Both the position numbers and the translations under genes were made by a program. This document shows, in pieces, positions 1 through 9,272 of a DNA stretch of 64,000 bases (positions within the stretch are counted from its first letter, which is position 1; each line of letters begins with the position of its first letter). The notes beneath the pieces were generated by a model. That model was not told the DNA's origin. It made no database searches and worked only from the letters and a program-made list of their open reading frames with translations. Source of the stretch: Modestobacter italicus (GTDB lineage Bacteria > Actinomycetota > Actinomycetes > Mycobacteriales > Geodermatophilaceae); NCBI RefSeq assembly GCF_019799965.1, contig NZ_JABGCJ010000004.1:434001-498000 (forward strand), in the 5' to 3' direction.

Positions 1-196
1 CCTGGTGCCGGCCGTGCCCTTCCTCGCCCTCGCCCTGGTGCACGCCGTGCAGCTCAGCCCGCGGCCCCGCGTGCTCGGCCTGGGCCTGCTGGCGCTGACC
101 GTCGCCGCCTTCGCCTTCTTCGCCCCCGTCTGGTTCGGCCTCCCCCTGACGACCGACCACCTCGACCTGCGGTACTGGCTGCCCACCTGGCGGTGA
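1..196 (+). CDS. C-terminal fragment, probable protein O-mannosyltransferase (PMT family)
   Basis: Only the last 64 codons are inside the window; the reading frame is open to the left edge and stops at TGA 194-196. The fragment has two hydrophobic stretches separated by a short basic turn and ends in the sequence LDLRYWLPTWR. Actinobacterial dolichyl-phosphate-mannose protein mannosyltransferases (PMT) end in membrane helices followed by a similar aromatic Trp-containing tail, so this assignment is by resemblance of the last residues only. The protein would be a polytopic membrane enzyme that transfers mannose to secreted proteins. Any other polytopic membrane protein with a similar tail remains possible. 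Confidence 0.5.
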   Translation, partial: LVPAVPFLALALVHAVQLSPRPRVLGLGLLALTVAAFAFFAPVWFGLPLTTDHLDLRYWLPTWR

Positions 197-220
197 CCCC
201 CGTCGCAGGCTGGGCACCGT

Positions 221-1996
221 TTGTCGATCGCGGGGGTCGGGCAGACGGCGTCGGTGACCGCGACCGCCCAGCGTCCTGCCGACCCGGAGCAGCCCTCCGC
301 CGACCCCAAGACCACGGCCGGCGGCTCCGCCTCCGTCCGCACCCGGCGCATCCGGGAGACCGCGCGGGAGGTCCTCGGGTACGCGGAGTTCCGCCCCGGC
401 CAGGAGGACGCGATGAAGGCGGTCGCGGCCGGCCGGGACACCCTGGCCGTGCTGCCCTCCGGCGCCGGCAAGTCGGCGGTCTACACCGTGGCCGGCCTGC
501 TGCTGGACGGGCCGGTGCTGATCGTCTCCCCGCTGATCGCGCTGCAGCGCGACCAGATGCAGCGCCTGGAGCAGCTGGGCGAGGAGGCCGTCGGACGGGC
601 CACGGTGCTCAACTCCGGCCTCTCGGCGCTGGAGCACCAGGCAGTGCTGGACGGCCTGCGTGACGGAACGGTCCGCTACTGCTTCCTGGCACCCGAGCAG
701 CTGGCCAAGCCGGAGGTCGTCGAGGCGATCCGCACCTCGGCACCGGCGCTGTTCGTGGTGGACGAGGCGCACTGCGTCTCCGCCTGGGGCCACGACTTCC
801 GCCCGGACTACCTGCGCCTGGGCGGGGTGGTGCAGCAGCTGGGCCACCCCACCGTGCTGGCGCTGACCGCCACCGCCGCTCCCCCGGTGCGCGCCGAGAT
901 CGTCGAGCGGCTGGAGATGACCGACCCGGCGATCGTGGTGGCCGGGTTCGACCGGCCGGAGATCCGGCTGGAGGTCGAGCAGCACGCCGACGCGCACGGC
1001 AAGCACACCGCCGTCCTGGACCGGGTGACCGAGTTGACCGGCCGCGGCAGCGGGATCCTCTACAGCGCCACCCGCCGGAGCACCGAGGAGCTCGCCGACG
1101 CCCTGGCCGAGCGCGGGCTGCGCGCCCGGGCCTACCACGCGGGGCTGCGGAAGAGCGACCGCGAGGAGGTCCAGCGGCAGTTCATGGCCGACGAGCTGGA
1201 CGTCGTCGTCGCCACCACCGCCTTCGGCATGGGGATCGACAAGCCGGAGACCCGCTTCGTGGTGCACGCCGAGCCCGCCGACTCGATCGACAGCTACTAC
1301 CAGGAGATCGGCCGCGCCGGCCGGGACGGCGAGCCGGCCCTCGCCGTGCTGGTCTACCGCCAGGAGGACCTGGGCCTGCGGAGGTTCTTCGCGGCCGGCG
1401 CCCCGGCCGAGGAGGAGCTGCAGCAGGTCGCCGGCCTGGTCCAGGCCGGGGCAGCCGCCGGGATGGACGGCGTCGACGTGACCGACCTGCGCGAGGAGAC
1501 CGGCCGGGCCGCGACCCCGCTGGTGCGCGACCTGAACCTGCTGGAGCAGGCCGGCGCCGTCGTCCTGGACGACGAGGGGACGGCGGCCCCCGCCCCCGAC
1601 GCGCCACCGCCGGGCGAGGCCGCGGCGGCCGCCCGCGAGCTCGCCGAGCACCGCATCAAGGTCGACGAGAGCCGGATCGAGATGATGCGCGGGTACGCCG
1701 AGACCACCGGCTGCCGACGGCAGTTCCTGCTCGGCTACTTCGGCGAGCAGCTCGACGAGCCCTGCGGCAACTGCGACAACTGCAGCGCGGGCCTCTCCCA
1801 GGAGCAGCACACCGCCGACGCCGACCACCCGTTCCCGGTGGACGCCGTCGTCGAGCACTCCGAGTGGGGCCCCGGCGTCGTGATGCGGCACGAGGACGAC
1901 CGGGTCGTCGTCCTGTTCGAGGAGGTCGGCTACAAGACCCTGGCGCTGCAGGCGGTGCTGGACAACGAGCTGCTGCGGGCGCGCACGGACGGGTGA
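221..1996 (+). CDS. recQ: ATP-dependent DNA helicase, RecQ family
   Basis: Superfamily 2 3'-5' DNA helicase for recombination and repair. Seen in the 591-residue product: Walker A LPSGAGKS (79-86), DEAH box followed by CVSAWGHDFR (from 181), an ATTAFGMGIDKP motif V and the motif VI QEIGRAGRDG. A zinc-binding cysteine set follows at C498, C515, C518 and C521. The usual RQC winged helix and HRDC domain are not evident; the last ~55 residues instead carry WGPGVV...VVVLFEEVGYKTL, which looks like the Tudor/SH3-like tail of actinobacterial UvrD/PcrA-type helicases. The Walker A reads GAGKS, where GGGKS is common. The first start in frame is TTG 221; GTG 254 is an equally possible start, since the helicase domain begins near residue 45. 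Confidence 0.9.
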   Translation: MSIAGVGQTASVTATAQRPADPEQPSADPKTTAGGSASVRTRRIRETAREVLGYAEFRPGQEDAMKAVAAGRDTLAVLPSGAGKSAVYTVAGLLLDGPVLIVSPLIALQRDQMQRLEQLGEEAVGRATVLNSGLSALEHQAVLDGLRDGTVRYCFLAPEQLAKPEVVEAIRTSAPALFVVDEAHCVSAWGHDFRPDYLRLGGVVQQLGHPTVLALTATAAPPVRAEIVERLEMTDPAIVVAGFDRPEIRLEVEQHADAHGKHTAVLDRVTELTGRGSGILYSATRRSTEELADALAERGLRARAYHAGLRKSDREEVQRQFMADELDVVVATTAFGMGIDKPETRFVVHAEPADSIDSYYQEIGRAGRDGEPALAVLVYRQEDLGLRRFFAAGAPAEEELQQVAGLVQAGAAAGMDGVDVTDLREETGRAATPLVRDLNLLEQAGAVVLDDEGTAAPAPDAPPPGEAAAAARELAEHRIKVDESRIEMMRGYAETTGCRRQFLLGYFGEQLDEPCGNCDNCSAGLSQEQHTADADHPFPVDAVVEHSEWGPGVVMRHEDDRVVVLFEEVGYKTLALQAVLDNELLRARTDG

Positions 1997-2086
1997 TCCG
2001 CGCCGCTCGGCGTGCGCCGACCGACCCTCGGCGTGATCATGAGCGGTGGACCGGGCCGATGGAGCCCGGCCGGGAGGAGTGCGTAC

Positions 2087-3748
2087 GTGAAGGTCCTGGG
2101 CATCAACGCGATCTACCACGACCCGGCGGCGGCGCTGGTCGTCGACGGTCAGGTCGTCGCCGCGGCGGAGGAGGAGCGCTTCAGCCGGCGCAAGCACGGC
2201 AAGCGGCCCCTGCCGTGGAGCGCCTGGGAGCTGCCCGAGCTGGCCGCGGCCTGGTGCTTGCGCGAGGCCGGCATCCGGCCCGAGGAGCTCGACGCGGTCG
2301 CCTACTCCTTCGACCCCGCGCTGATGGGCACCCCGGAGGAGTCCGGGCTGTTCGACGACGGCGACGTGATGCGCAAGAAGTACGCCGAGATGGCCCCGGA
2401 GTTCCTCGCCCACGCCCTGCCCGGGCTCGACCCGGCCAGGGTCCGGTTCGTCAAGCACCACGTCGCGCACGCGGCCTCGGCCGGCCTCGCCGCCCCCGGG
2501 CACGCCGGGCGCCGGGACAACGCGGTGCTGGTGCTCGACGGTCGCGGTGAGGCGCACAGCCACCTGGCCGGCCGCTACGTCGACGGCCAGCTGGAGGTGC
2601 TGGCCGGCCAGGCACTGCCCCACTCCCTCGGCCTGATGTACGAGGACCTCACCGACCACCTGGGCTTCCTGCGCAGCTCCGACGAGTTCAAGGTCATGGC
2701 GATGGCCAGCTACGGCAAGCCGCGGTTCCTGGGCGACCTGACCGAGCTGATCCGGGCCACCGACGACGGCGGCTTCCGCACGGAGGAGATCGACTACTCC
2801 GAGTTCGCCCCGCGCCTGGGCAAGGGCGAGCAGTGGACCTCCGACCACGCCGACCTGGCCGCCAGCGTCCAGACCCGGCTGGAGGAGGTGCTGGTCGACC
2901 TGGCCCGCTGGGTGCACGAGCAGACCGGGGAGAAGACCCTCACCCTGGCCGGCGGCACCGCGCTCAACTGCGTGGCCAACACCCGCATCCTGGCCGAGAG
3001 CCCGTTCGAGCAGGTATGGGTGCAGCCCGCCGCCGGCGACGCCGGGACGGCGCTGGGCGCCGCGCTGCACGTGGCCCGGGAGCTCGGCGAGGAGACCCAG
3101 CCGATGCCCGGCGCCGCGCTGGGCCGGGGCTGGAGCGACGAGGAGATCGAGCAGGTGCTGGTCACCGCGGCGATCGACTACGAGCGTCCGGACGACGTCG
3201 CCGAAGCGGTCGCCGAGGTGCTGGCCGACAACGGGATCGTCGCCTGGTTCCAGGGCCGCAGCGAGTACGGTCCGCGCGCGCTGGGCCACCGCTCGCTGAT
3301 GGCCCACCCCGGCTTCGAGGCGAACCTCGAGCGGATGAACGACGTGAAGGGGCGCGAGCAGTTCCGCCCGGTGGCGCCGATGGTGCTGCTGGAGAAGGCG
3401 CCGGAGATCTTCAGCCGCGGCCCGATCCCCTCGCCGTACATGCTCTTCGTGCACGACGTCGCGCCGGAATGGAAGACCCGCATCCCCACGGTCACCCACG
3501 TCGACGGGACGGCGCGGATCCAGACCATCGACGCCGACGCCCAGCCGCTGGTGCACCGGATGATCTCGGCGTTCGAGCGGCGCACCGGCATCCCGGTGGT
3601 GGTGAACACCAGCCTGAACACCGCCGGCCGGCCGATGGTCGACGACCCCCGCGACGCGCTGGAGTGCTTCGGCTCGGCGCCGGTCGACCTGCTGGCGATC
3701 GGGCCGTTCGTCGTCCGCCGGCCGAAGGCGACGCCCCGCCCGGCCTGA
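2087..3748 (+). CDS. Carbamoyltransferase, NodU/CmcH (HypF-C/TobZ-like) family
   Basis: The product (553 aa) starts VKVLGINAIYHDPAAALV and continues with EEERFSRRKHGK, the N-terminal signature of NodU/CmcH O-carbamoyltransferases, which transfer a carbamoyl group from carbamoyl phosphate to a hydroxyl of a sugar, antibiotic or lipid. The Kae1-like N-terminal domain includes KHHVAHAAS; the C-terminal Sua5/YrdC-like domain includes QGRSEYGPRALGHRS and ends near VVNTSLNTAGRP. I chose GTG 2087 because it has GGAGGAG 8 bases upstream and matches the family start; an upstream start at 2012 would only add a nonconserved leader. The substrate cannot be told: there is no glycan or antibiotic cluster next to it, and a clear terminator follows. 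Confidence 0.88.
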   Translation: MKVLGINAIYHDPAAALVVDGQVVAAAEEERFSRRKHGKRPLPWSAWELPELAAAWCLREAGIRPEELDAVAYSFDPALMGTPEESGLFDDGDVMRKKYAEMAPEFLAHALPGLDPARVRFVKHHVAHAASAGLAAPGHAGRRDNAVLVLDGRGEAHSHLAGRYVDGQLEVLAGQALPHSLGLMYEDLTDHLGFLRSSDEFKVMAMASYGKPRFLGDLTELIRATDDGGFRTEEIDYSEFAPRLGKGEQWTSDHADLAASVQTRLEEVLVDLARWVHEQTGEKTLTLAGGTALNCVANTRILAESPFEQVWVQPAAGDAGTALGAALHVARELGEETQPMPGAALGRGWSDEEIEQVLVTAAIDYERPDDVAEAVAEVLADNGIVAWFQGRSEYGPRALGHRSLMAHPGFEANLERMNDVKGREQFRPVAPMVLLEKAPEIFSRGPIPSPYMLFVHDVAPEWKTRIPTVTHVDGTARIQTIDADAQPLVHRMISAFERRTGIPVVVNTSLNTAGRPMVDDPRDALECFGSAPVDLLAIGPFVVRRPKATPRPA

Positions 3749-3763
3749 GGTTGCGAATCGATG

Positions 3764-3797
3764 ACGACCGTCACCCGTTCGGGTGGCGGTCGTTTTC
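3764..3797 (+). terminator. Rho-independent terminator after the carbamoyltransferase
   Basis: A 13-bp stem (ACGACCGTCACCC with GGGTGGCGGTCGT, one G-U pair) with a 4-nt loop is followed by TTTT. It lies 16 bp after the stop codon and separates this gene from the DUF4383 gene. Confidence 0.85.
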
Positions 3798-3870
3798 GTG
3801 TCGGGTACCTGGGAACCCCCTGTGATGACCCGCTGAGACCTGGCGGGCCGCAGACAAGACGGAGGCACTC

Positions 3871-4332
3871 ATGTCCAACGCAGACCTGCCCGGCGCCGGC
3901 AGCCGAGGCATGACCTGGCCACAGATGCTGGCCATGGCGATCGGTGTCATCTACACGCTCGTCGGCATCGTCGGGTTCTTCATCACCGGGTTCGACGACT
4001 TCGCCGCGCACACCGACGAGACGCTGCTCGGGTTCTCGATCAACCCGCTGCACAACATCGTGCACCTGGTGATCGGCCTGGCCGGCATCGCGCTGGCCCG
4101 GAAGCTCAGCACCGCCCGCACGTACGGGTGGCTGCTGGCCGTCGGCTACGGCGCCGCGTTCGTCTACGGCCTGTTCGCCGCGGGCGAGGACGAGCCGCTC
4201 AACTTCCTCAGCATCAACTGGGCCGACAACTGGCTGCACCTGGCCAGCGTCATCGCCGGTCTGGCCATCGCGCTGGGCCCGGTGAAGACCGTGGACACCG
4301 CCCGTGGGTCGGACCAGTCCCTGCGCCGCTGA
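3871..4332 (+). CDS. DUF4383 domain-containing membrane protein
   Basis: A 153-residue protein with four predicted membrane segments (about 18-40, 60-80, 88-108 and 122-142). The FSINPLHNIVHLVIGLAG stretch in the first half and SINWADNWLHLASVIAGL near the end are the repeated HNxxH/DNxLH-like motifs of the DUF4383 family, which is common in actinobacteria and has no known biochemical role. ATG 3871 has GGAGG eight bases upstream. It is flanked by hairpins on both sides, so it is probably transcribed alone. A cytoplasmic-membrane location is inferred from the helices. Confidence 0.85.
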   Translation: MSNADLPGAGSRGMTWPQMLAMAIGVIYTLVGIVGFFITGFDDFAAHTDETLLGFSINPLHNIVHLVIGLAGIALARKLSTARTYGWLLAVGYGAAFVYGLFAAGEDEPLNFLSINWADNWLHLASVIAGLAIALGPVKTVDTARGSDQSLRR

Positions 4333-4370
4333 CCGCGAAGCCGGGGATCCACCCGGCGCACCTGCTCCGT

Positions 4371-4410
4371 CGCGACCGCCCGGACACCTGCTGGTGTCCG
4401 GGCGGTCGCG
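4371..4410. terminator. Perfect 18-bp inverted repeat, likely terminator
   Basis: CGCGACCGCCCGGACACC pairs perfectly with GGTGTCCGGGCGGTCGCG around a TGCT loop. No U-tract follows, which is usual for actinobacterial hairpin terminators. It lies 38 bp after the DUF4383 gene and 63 bp before the acyl-CoA dehydrogenase. Confidence 0.75.
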
Positions 4411-4473
4411 CGTCCGGCCCCCGATGCCAGACCCCGGTAAGTCGCACGTCACGTCCGGCGCTAACGTCCGGAC

Positions 4474-5685
<1,212 letters not shown>

Positions 5686-5687
5686 TG

Positions 5688-5722
5688 CCGGTGGGCCCGC
5701 TGCGCACCGGCGGGCCCACCGG
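5688..5722. terminator. Bidirectional terminator between convergent genes
   Basis: CCGGTGGGCCCG (5688-5699) pairs perfectly with CGGGCCCACCGG (5711-5722) around an 11-nt loop. It begins 3 bp after the acyl-CoA dehydrogenase stop and abuts the stop of the minus-strand gene at 5723. Confidence 0.75.
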
Positions 5723-5923
5723 TCACGGGGCCAGCGTGCCGCCGAACGAGCCGCCGGCCAACTTGGCCATCAGCTGCGTGCGGTCCAGCCCGGCCGCGGC
5801 GAGCGCGTCGCCGTCCCGGTCGGTGTCGATCTGTTCCGGCAGGTCCGCCTCCACCCGGTCCGCGGTGTCGTTGTCGCCCTCGGTGCGCAGCACCTGGACC
5901 AACTGCTCCCTGCTGATCTGCAC
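5723..5923 (-). CDS. Small conserved hypothetical protein (66 aa)
   Basis: A 66-residue acidic protein starting VQISREQLVQVLRTEGD and ending LMAKLAGGSFGGTLAP. Its helical middle (DNDTADRVEADLPEQIDTDR) has no membrane segment or known motif that I recognise. GTG 5923 is chosen because GGAGCGGAGG lies just upstream; a longer frame to 5950 lacks a ribosome site. The start is divergent from the sigma factor gene about 145 bp away. Function unknown; coding is supported by GC-rich third positions and the ribosome site. Confidence 0.65.
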   Translation of the reverse strand: MQISREQLVQVLRTEGDNDTADRVEADLPEQIDTDRDGDALAAAGLDRTQLMAKLAGGSFGGTLAP

Positions 5924-6066
5924 GGCCGCCTCCGCTCCTCGATGTGTCACCGGTCACACTGCCGGGTCGCCCCCGAGAACGCCAGATGGTCACGATCAGG
6001 TCACGGAGGCACCCTCCCCGGCCGGTCCACCGCGTCATAGAGGGTGACGACGACGGGGGGAGACCG

Positions 6067-6567
6067 GTGCGAGCCGAGCACGAGGAAGCGTTCGAGGCGT
6101 TCGTCGCCGCACGCTCCGACGACCTGCTGCGAGTCGGCTTCCTGCTGACCGCCGACCGCGGCCACGCCGAGGACCTGCTGCAGACCGCGCTCCTCAAGGC
6201 CTACCGGCACTGGGGCCGGATCTCCGGCGAGGACGCCTACCCCTACGTGCGCCGAGTGCTGGTGACCAGCGCCGCGAGCTGGCGCCGCCGCCGCACCACC
6301 CAGGAGATCGTCGCCCTCCCGGCGCACGACGCCCCCGAGGACGACCAGACCGACGTCTTAGCCGAGCGGGACGCCATGGCCACCGCGCTGGCCACGCTGC
6401 CGCCCCGGATGCGCGCGGTCCTGGTGCTCCGCTACGGCGAGGACCTCGGCGAGGCCGCCACCGCCGCTGCCCTGGGCTGCTCGGTCAACACCGTCAAGAG
6501 CCAGACCACCCGGGGGCTCGCGCGGCTGCGCGCCGCCCTGCCCGCCCGTGCCCTCGAGGAGCGCTGA
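6067..6567 (+). CDS. RNA polymerase ECF sigma factor, SigE family
   Basis: A 166-residue extracytoplasmic-function sigma factor. Region 2 spans about 8-70 (FVAARSDDLLRVGFLLT, HAEDLLQTALLKAYRHW) and region 4 about 100-155 (LPPRMRAVLVLRYGEDL, AAALGCSVNTVKSQTTRG helix-turn-helix). This layout and size match the actinobacterial SigE-family subgroup. GTG 6067 is preceded by GGGGGGAG; upstream in-frame codons add a nonconserved leader. The gene is 1 bp from the next gene, a membrane-anchored protein that may act as its regulator, although that protein has no recognisable anti-sigma (ZAS) zinc motif. Confidence 0.88.
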   Translation: MRAEHEEAFEAFVAARSDDLLRVGFLLTADRGHAEDLLQTALLKAYRHWGRISGEDAYPYVRRVLVTSAASWRRRRTTQEIVALPAHDAPEDDQTDVLAERDAMATALATLPPRMRAVLVLRYGEDLGEAATAAALGCSVNTVKSQTTRGLARLRAALPARALEER

Positions 6568-6568
6568 G

Positions 6569-7921
6569 ATGGACCTGCTGGACGTCGAGACCGAGCTCCG
6601 GTCCCACCTGGCCACCCGCCCGACCCCCCGCGCCCCCGGTGACCTGGCGGCACGCACCCGGCTGCGACACCGCCGGCAGCGCCGCCAGCGGGCAGCGGTG
6701 GTCGGCGTCGGGCTGGCCGTCGCGCTGGTCTTCGGGTCGGTACCGGTGCTGCGCGGCCTGCTCCCCGACACCGGGACGACGCAGGACGTCGCCGCACCGT
6801 CCCGCGGGGTGAGCACGCAGAGCCTCTACGACCTGCCTCCCCGCGGCGACCTCGCCGGCGACGACGCCTGGCTGCAGGCGGTGGCCGCGCTGCCGTGGCA
6901 GGCCGACGAGTTCGACCCGGACACACCCCCGCCGGTGGAGAGCCACCGGGTGGCCTGGGCCGGTGACGAGGCCGGAGTGCGGATCGCCTTCGTGCTGGGT
7001 GAGGTCGACGGCCGGCTCAGCGGCACCTGGTTCACCGGCCCGGCCGGCGCGGAGCCCGGCGAGCTGACCCAGGCGACCGGCGTCCAGCGGCTGGTCCGCA
7101 ACCAGCCGCTGGCGTTCGTCGACGTCCCGGACGGCGGGTCGTCCGGCGTGCTGGTCGTGGTCGGGCTGCCCGGCGACAGCGTGGAGTACGTGGCCGGCAC
7201 CACGGTGACCGCGGCCGGTGAGGAGCAGGTCGACCGCCGGCAGCTGCCCGGGGAGGACGGCGTGGCCGCCGGGGCGATCAGCGACCCCCGCGCGTCGGCG
7301 CGCAGCCTGCAGGTCGTCGTCTCGCGGAACGGTCAGGAGCTGGACTCGATGAGCTACGTGCTCACCGACCGCGCCGAGGCCGCCGCCTGGGCCCCGATCG
7401 AGGGGATCGCCGACCCGCGAGGGGTGGGGTCGCGGGTCTCCGAGGACACCGTGCAGAACACCCTGCAGCTCCCGCTCAGCGCCTACGGCCCCGGGCTGGA
7501 GGGCGCGAGCACGGTGCTGCTCACCGCCGGGCCGACCGCGGACGGGCGCGGGGAGATGGTGCTGGCCGGTGTCACGTTCCGCTCCGGCGCCACGACGCTG
7601 GTGGTGGGCTCCACTCAGCAGCAGGCCGACGGGACGACCACCAGCTCGAGCTCGACCGCCGACCCGCGGCCCGCCGGGACCCCACTGACCGACCAGCTGC
7701 TGGCGGTGCCGCTGGGCGGGGACCTCGCGCTCCACGGCCCCGCGGACGCCGTCCGGGCGGAGGTGCTCGACGCCGACGGCTCGCTCCTGACCACCCTGCC
7801 GCTGGTGACCGGCACCGGGGTGGGCACCGCGGGCGACGGCCCGGCGGCCGCCGCGGTGCGCTTCCTGGCCACCGACGGCACCCTGCTCGCCGAGGTGCCG
7901 GTCAGCGAGCTCGGCCGGTGA
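6569..7921 (+). CDS. Membrane-anchored hypothetical protein paired with the SigE-type sigma factor
   Basis: A 450-residue protein with a cytoplasmic N-terminus of ~42 residues rich in Arg (RLRHRRQRRQR), one membrane segment (about 43-63, VVGVGLAVALVFGSVPVL) and a ~385-residue extracytoplasmic part rich in Asp, Gly, Thr and Ser. The topology is that of an anti-sigma or sensor partner: short inside, long outside. No HxxxCxxC motif is present. ATG 6569 has GAGGAG upstream and starts 1 bp after the sigma factor stop, so the two are translationally linked. I recognise no domain in the external part. A role in controlling the sigma factor is inference from gene order and topology. Confidence 0.7.
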   Translation: MDLLDVETELRSHLATRPTPRAPGDLAARTRLRHRRQRRQRAAVVGVGLAVALVFGSVPVLRGLLPDTGTTQDVAAPSRGVSTQSLYDLPPRGDLAGDDAWLQAVAALPWQADEFDPDTPPPVESHRVAWAGDEAGVRIAFVLGEVDGRLSGTWFTGPAGAEPGELTQATGVQRLVRNQPLAFVDVPDGGSSGVLVVVGLPGDSVEYVAGTTVTAAGEEQVDRRQLPGEDGVAAGAISDPRASARSLQVVVSRNGQELDSMSYVLTDRAEAAAWAPIEGIADPRGVGSRVSEDTVQNTLQLPLSAYGPGLEGASTVLLTAGPTADGRGEMVLAGVTFRSGATTLVVGSTQQQADGTTTSSSSTADPRPAGTPLTDQLLAVPLGGDLALHGPADAVRAEVLDADGSLLTTLPLVTGTGVGTAGDGPAAAAVRFLATDGTLLAEVPVSELGR

Positions 7922-7986
7922 CCGGGGAGCCCGCGTCGGTCATCGCGATGCGCCAGCTGGCCGCCGAGGCCCACGGGCGACGGGTG

Positions 7987-8184
7987 TCAGCGCGGCTGCG
8001 CCCGACGCACCAGGAGGCCGCCCACCGCCGCCACCACCAGGCCGACCGCCACCTGGGCGATGCCGATCCCGCCACGGTCGCTGCCGAACCAGGTGACCGA
8101 GGAGACCAGCAGGACGACGGCGATCCCCAGCAGGAACAGGCCGATCTGCCGCTCTCGAGGGGCCCGTGGCTCCGGTGACGTCAT
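7987..8184 (-). CDS. Small two-helix membrane protein
   Basis: A 65-residue protein with two hydrophobic segments (about 14-32 IGLFLLGIAVVLLVSSVTW and 40-60 IAQVAVGLVVAAVGGLLV) between charged ends. ATG 8184 has GAGAAGG upstream on the minus strand. A 14-bp palindrome GACGTCATGACGTC (8177-8190) spans the start codon and may be a regulatory site. It converges with the gene at 6569 and is divergent from the LacI gene. No family is recognised. Confidence 0.6.
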   Translation of the reverse strand: MTSPEPRAPRERQIGLFLLGIAVVLLVSSVTWFGSDRGGIGIAQVAVGLVVAAVGGLLVRRAQPR

Positions 8185-8195
8185 GACGTCGACCT

Positions 8196-8213
8196 TCTCA
8201 GACCGGGCTGAGA
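8196..8213. promoter_or_regulatory. Inverted repeat between divergent genes, possible LacI-family operator
   Basis: TCTCAG-N6-CTGAGA lies between the divergent small membrane protein and the LacI regulator, where an autoregulatory site would be expected. The symmetric pattern is seen; binding is inference. Confidence 0.35.
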
Positions 8214-8270
8214 GCGGTTCCAGCGCCTACAGGCCCCCGGAGCCGCCCGGCCGGTGACAGGGTGGGTGCC

Positions 8271-9263
8271 ATGCGTCAGGACCACCGGCCCGCGGTGACG
8301 ATCGAGCACGTGGCCCGCGCCGCGGGGGTCTCCCGGGCCACGGTGTCCCGGGTGCTCACCGGGTCCGGGCCGTCCTCCGCCGACGCCGCGCAGAAGGTGC
8401 GCGCCGCCGCCGAGCGACTGGGCTACACCGCCGACCCGGTCGCCCGGGCGCTGGTGCACGGCCGGGGCACCCGGCTCGTCGTCGCGGTGACCAGCGCCTC
8501 CCCCACCGACCTCGTCGACTGCCCCTACGTCTCCCGGGTGGTCGGCTCGGCCGCCCAGCGGTGCGCCGGCGACGAGCTGGGGGTCGCGCTGCAGTGGCTG
8601 CCACTGGCGGCGCCGGAGCCCACGCTCGAGGCGCTGGCCCGGGACCGCTCGGTCGCCGGTGTCGTGCTGGTCAACACCACCCGCCGGGTGCTGGCCGCGC
8701 TGCCGCCCCGGCTGGCCGGGCGGGTGGTCTCCATCGGTGCGGGCTCCGCCGACGTCCCGCTGGTCGACGTCGACACCACGGCGGCCGCCGCCGCGCTCAC
8801 CGCCCACCTGCTCACCTCGGGCCGCCGGCGGATCGCGATGCTGGCCGGGCCGCCGTGGCTGCCCTGCGCCGACCGCCCGGTGGCCGCGTACCGGGCCGCG
8901 GTCCGGGCGGCCGGCCTGCCCGAGCGGGTGCTGGCCGGGGACTTCACCACCGACAGCGGCCGGCTGGGCGCCGTCGAGGCGCTGCGCCGCTGGCCGGACA
9001 CCGACGCCCTGTACGCCATCTGCGACGAGACCGCCCTGGGCGCGATCCAGGCGCTCCGCGCACTGGGCCGGCGCGTGCCGGAGGACGTCGCGGTGACCGG
9101 CTTCGACGACCTGCCGCTGGCCGCGTTCAGCGGCCCGGCCCTGACCACCGCGACCCACCCGGTCGAGCAGATCGCCGCGCACGCGGCCGGCAGCCTCCTC
9201 GACCGGGACCGCACGCCGGCCACCCTGTTCGACTCCGAGCTGGTGGTCCGGCAGAGCGCCTGA
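8271..9263 (+). CDS. LacI family transcriptional regulator
   Basis: A ~330-residue DNA-binding repressor. The helix-turn-helix is VTIEHVARAAGVSRATVSRVL at the N-terminus, followed by a periplasmic-binding-protein-like effector domain with GVVLVNTT, RRRIAMLAGP and VPEDVAVTGFDDLPLAA. The start is ATG 8271; GTG 8262 is three codons upstream and possible. The linker reads GYTADPVARAL, so the minor-groove hinge helix is present. The target is unknown: the nearest genes are a small membrane protein (divergent) and an aldehyde dehydrogenase (convergent). No sugar genes adjoin it. Confidence 0.85.
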   Translation: MRQDHRPAVTIEHVARAAGVSRATVSRVLTGSGPSSADAAQKVRAAAERLGYTADPVARALVHGRGTRLVVAVTSASPTDLVDCPYVSRVVGSAAQRCAGDELGVALQWLPLAAPEPTLEALARDRSVAGVVLVNTTRRVLAALPPRLAGRVVSIGAGSADVPLVDVDTTAAAAALTAHLLTSGRRRIAMLAGPPWLPCADRPVAAYRAAVRAAGLPERVLAGDFTTDSGRLGAVEALRRWPDTDALYAICDETALGAIQALRALGRRVPEDVAVTGFDDLPLAAFSGPALTTATHPVEQIAAHAAGSLLDRDRTPATLFDSELVVRQSA

Positions 9264-9272
9264 GCGGGGCGT

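Noticed and set aside
7918-8178. Plus-strand frame starting at the stop of the sigma-partner gene (VTGEPASVIAMRQLAAEAHG)
   Set aside because: No ribosome site, and the second half is antisense to the small membrane protein gene with better support.
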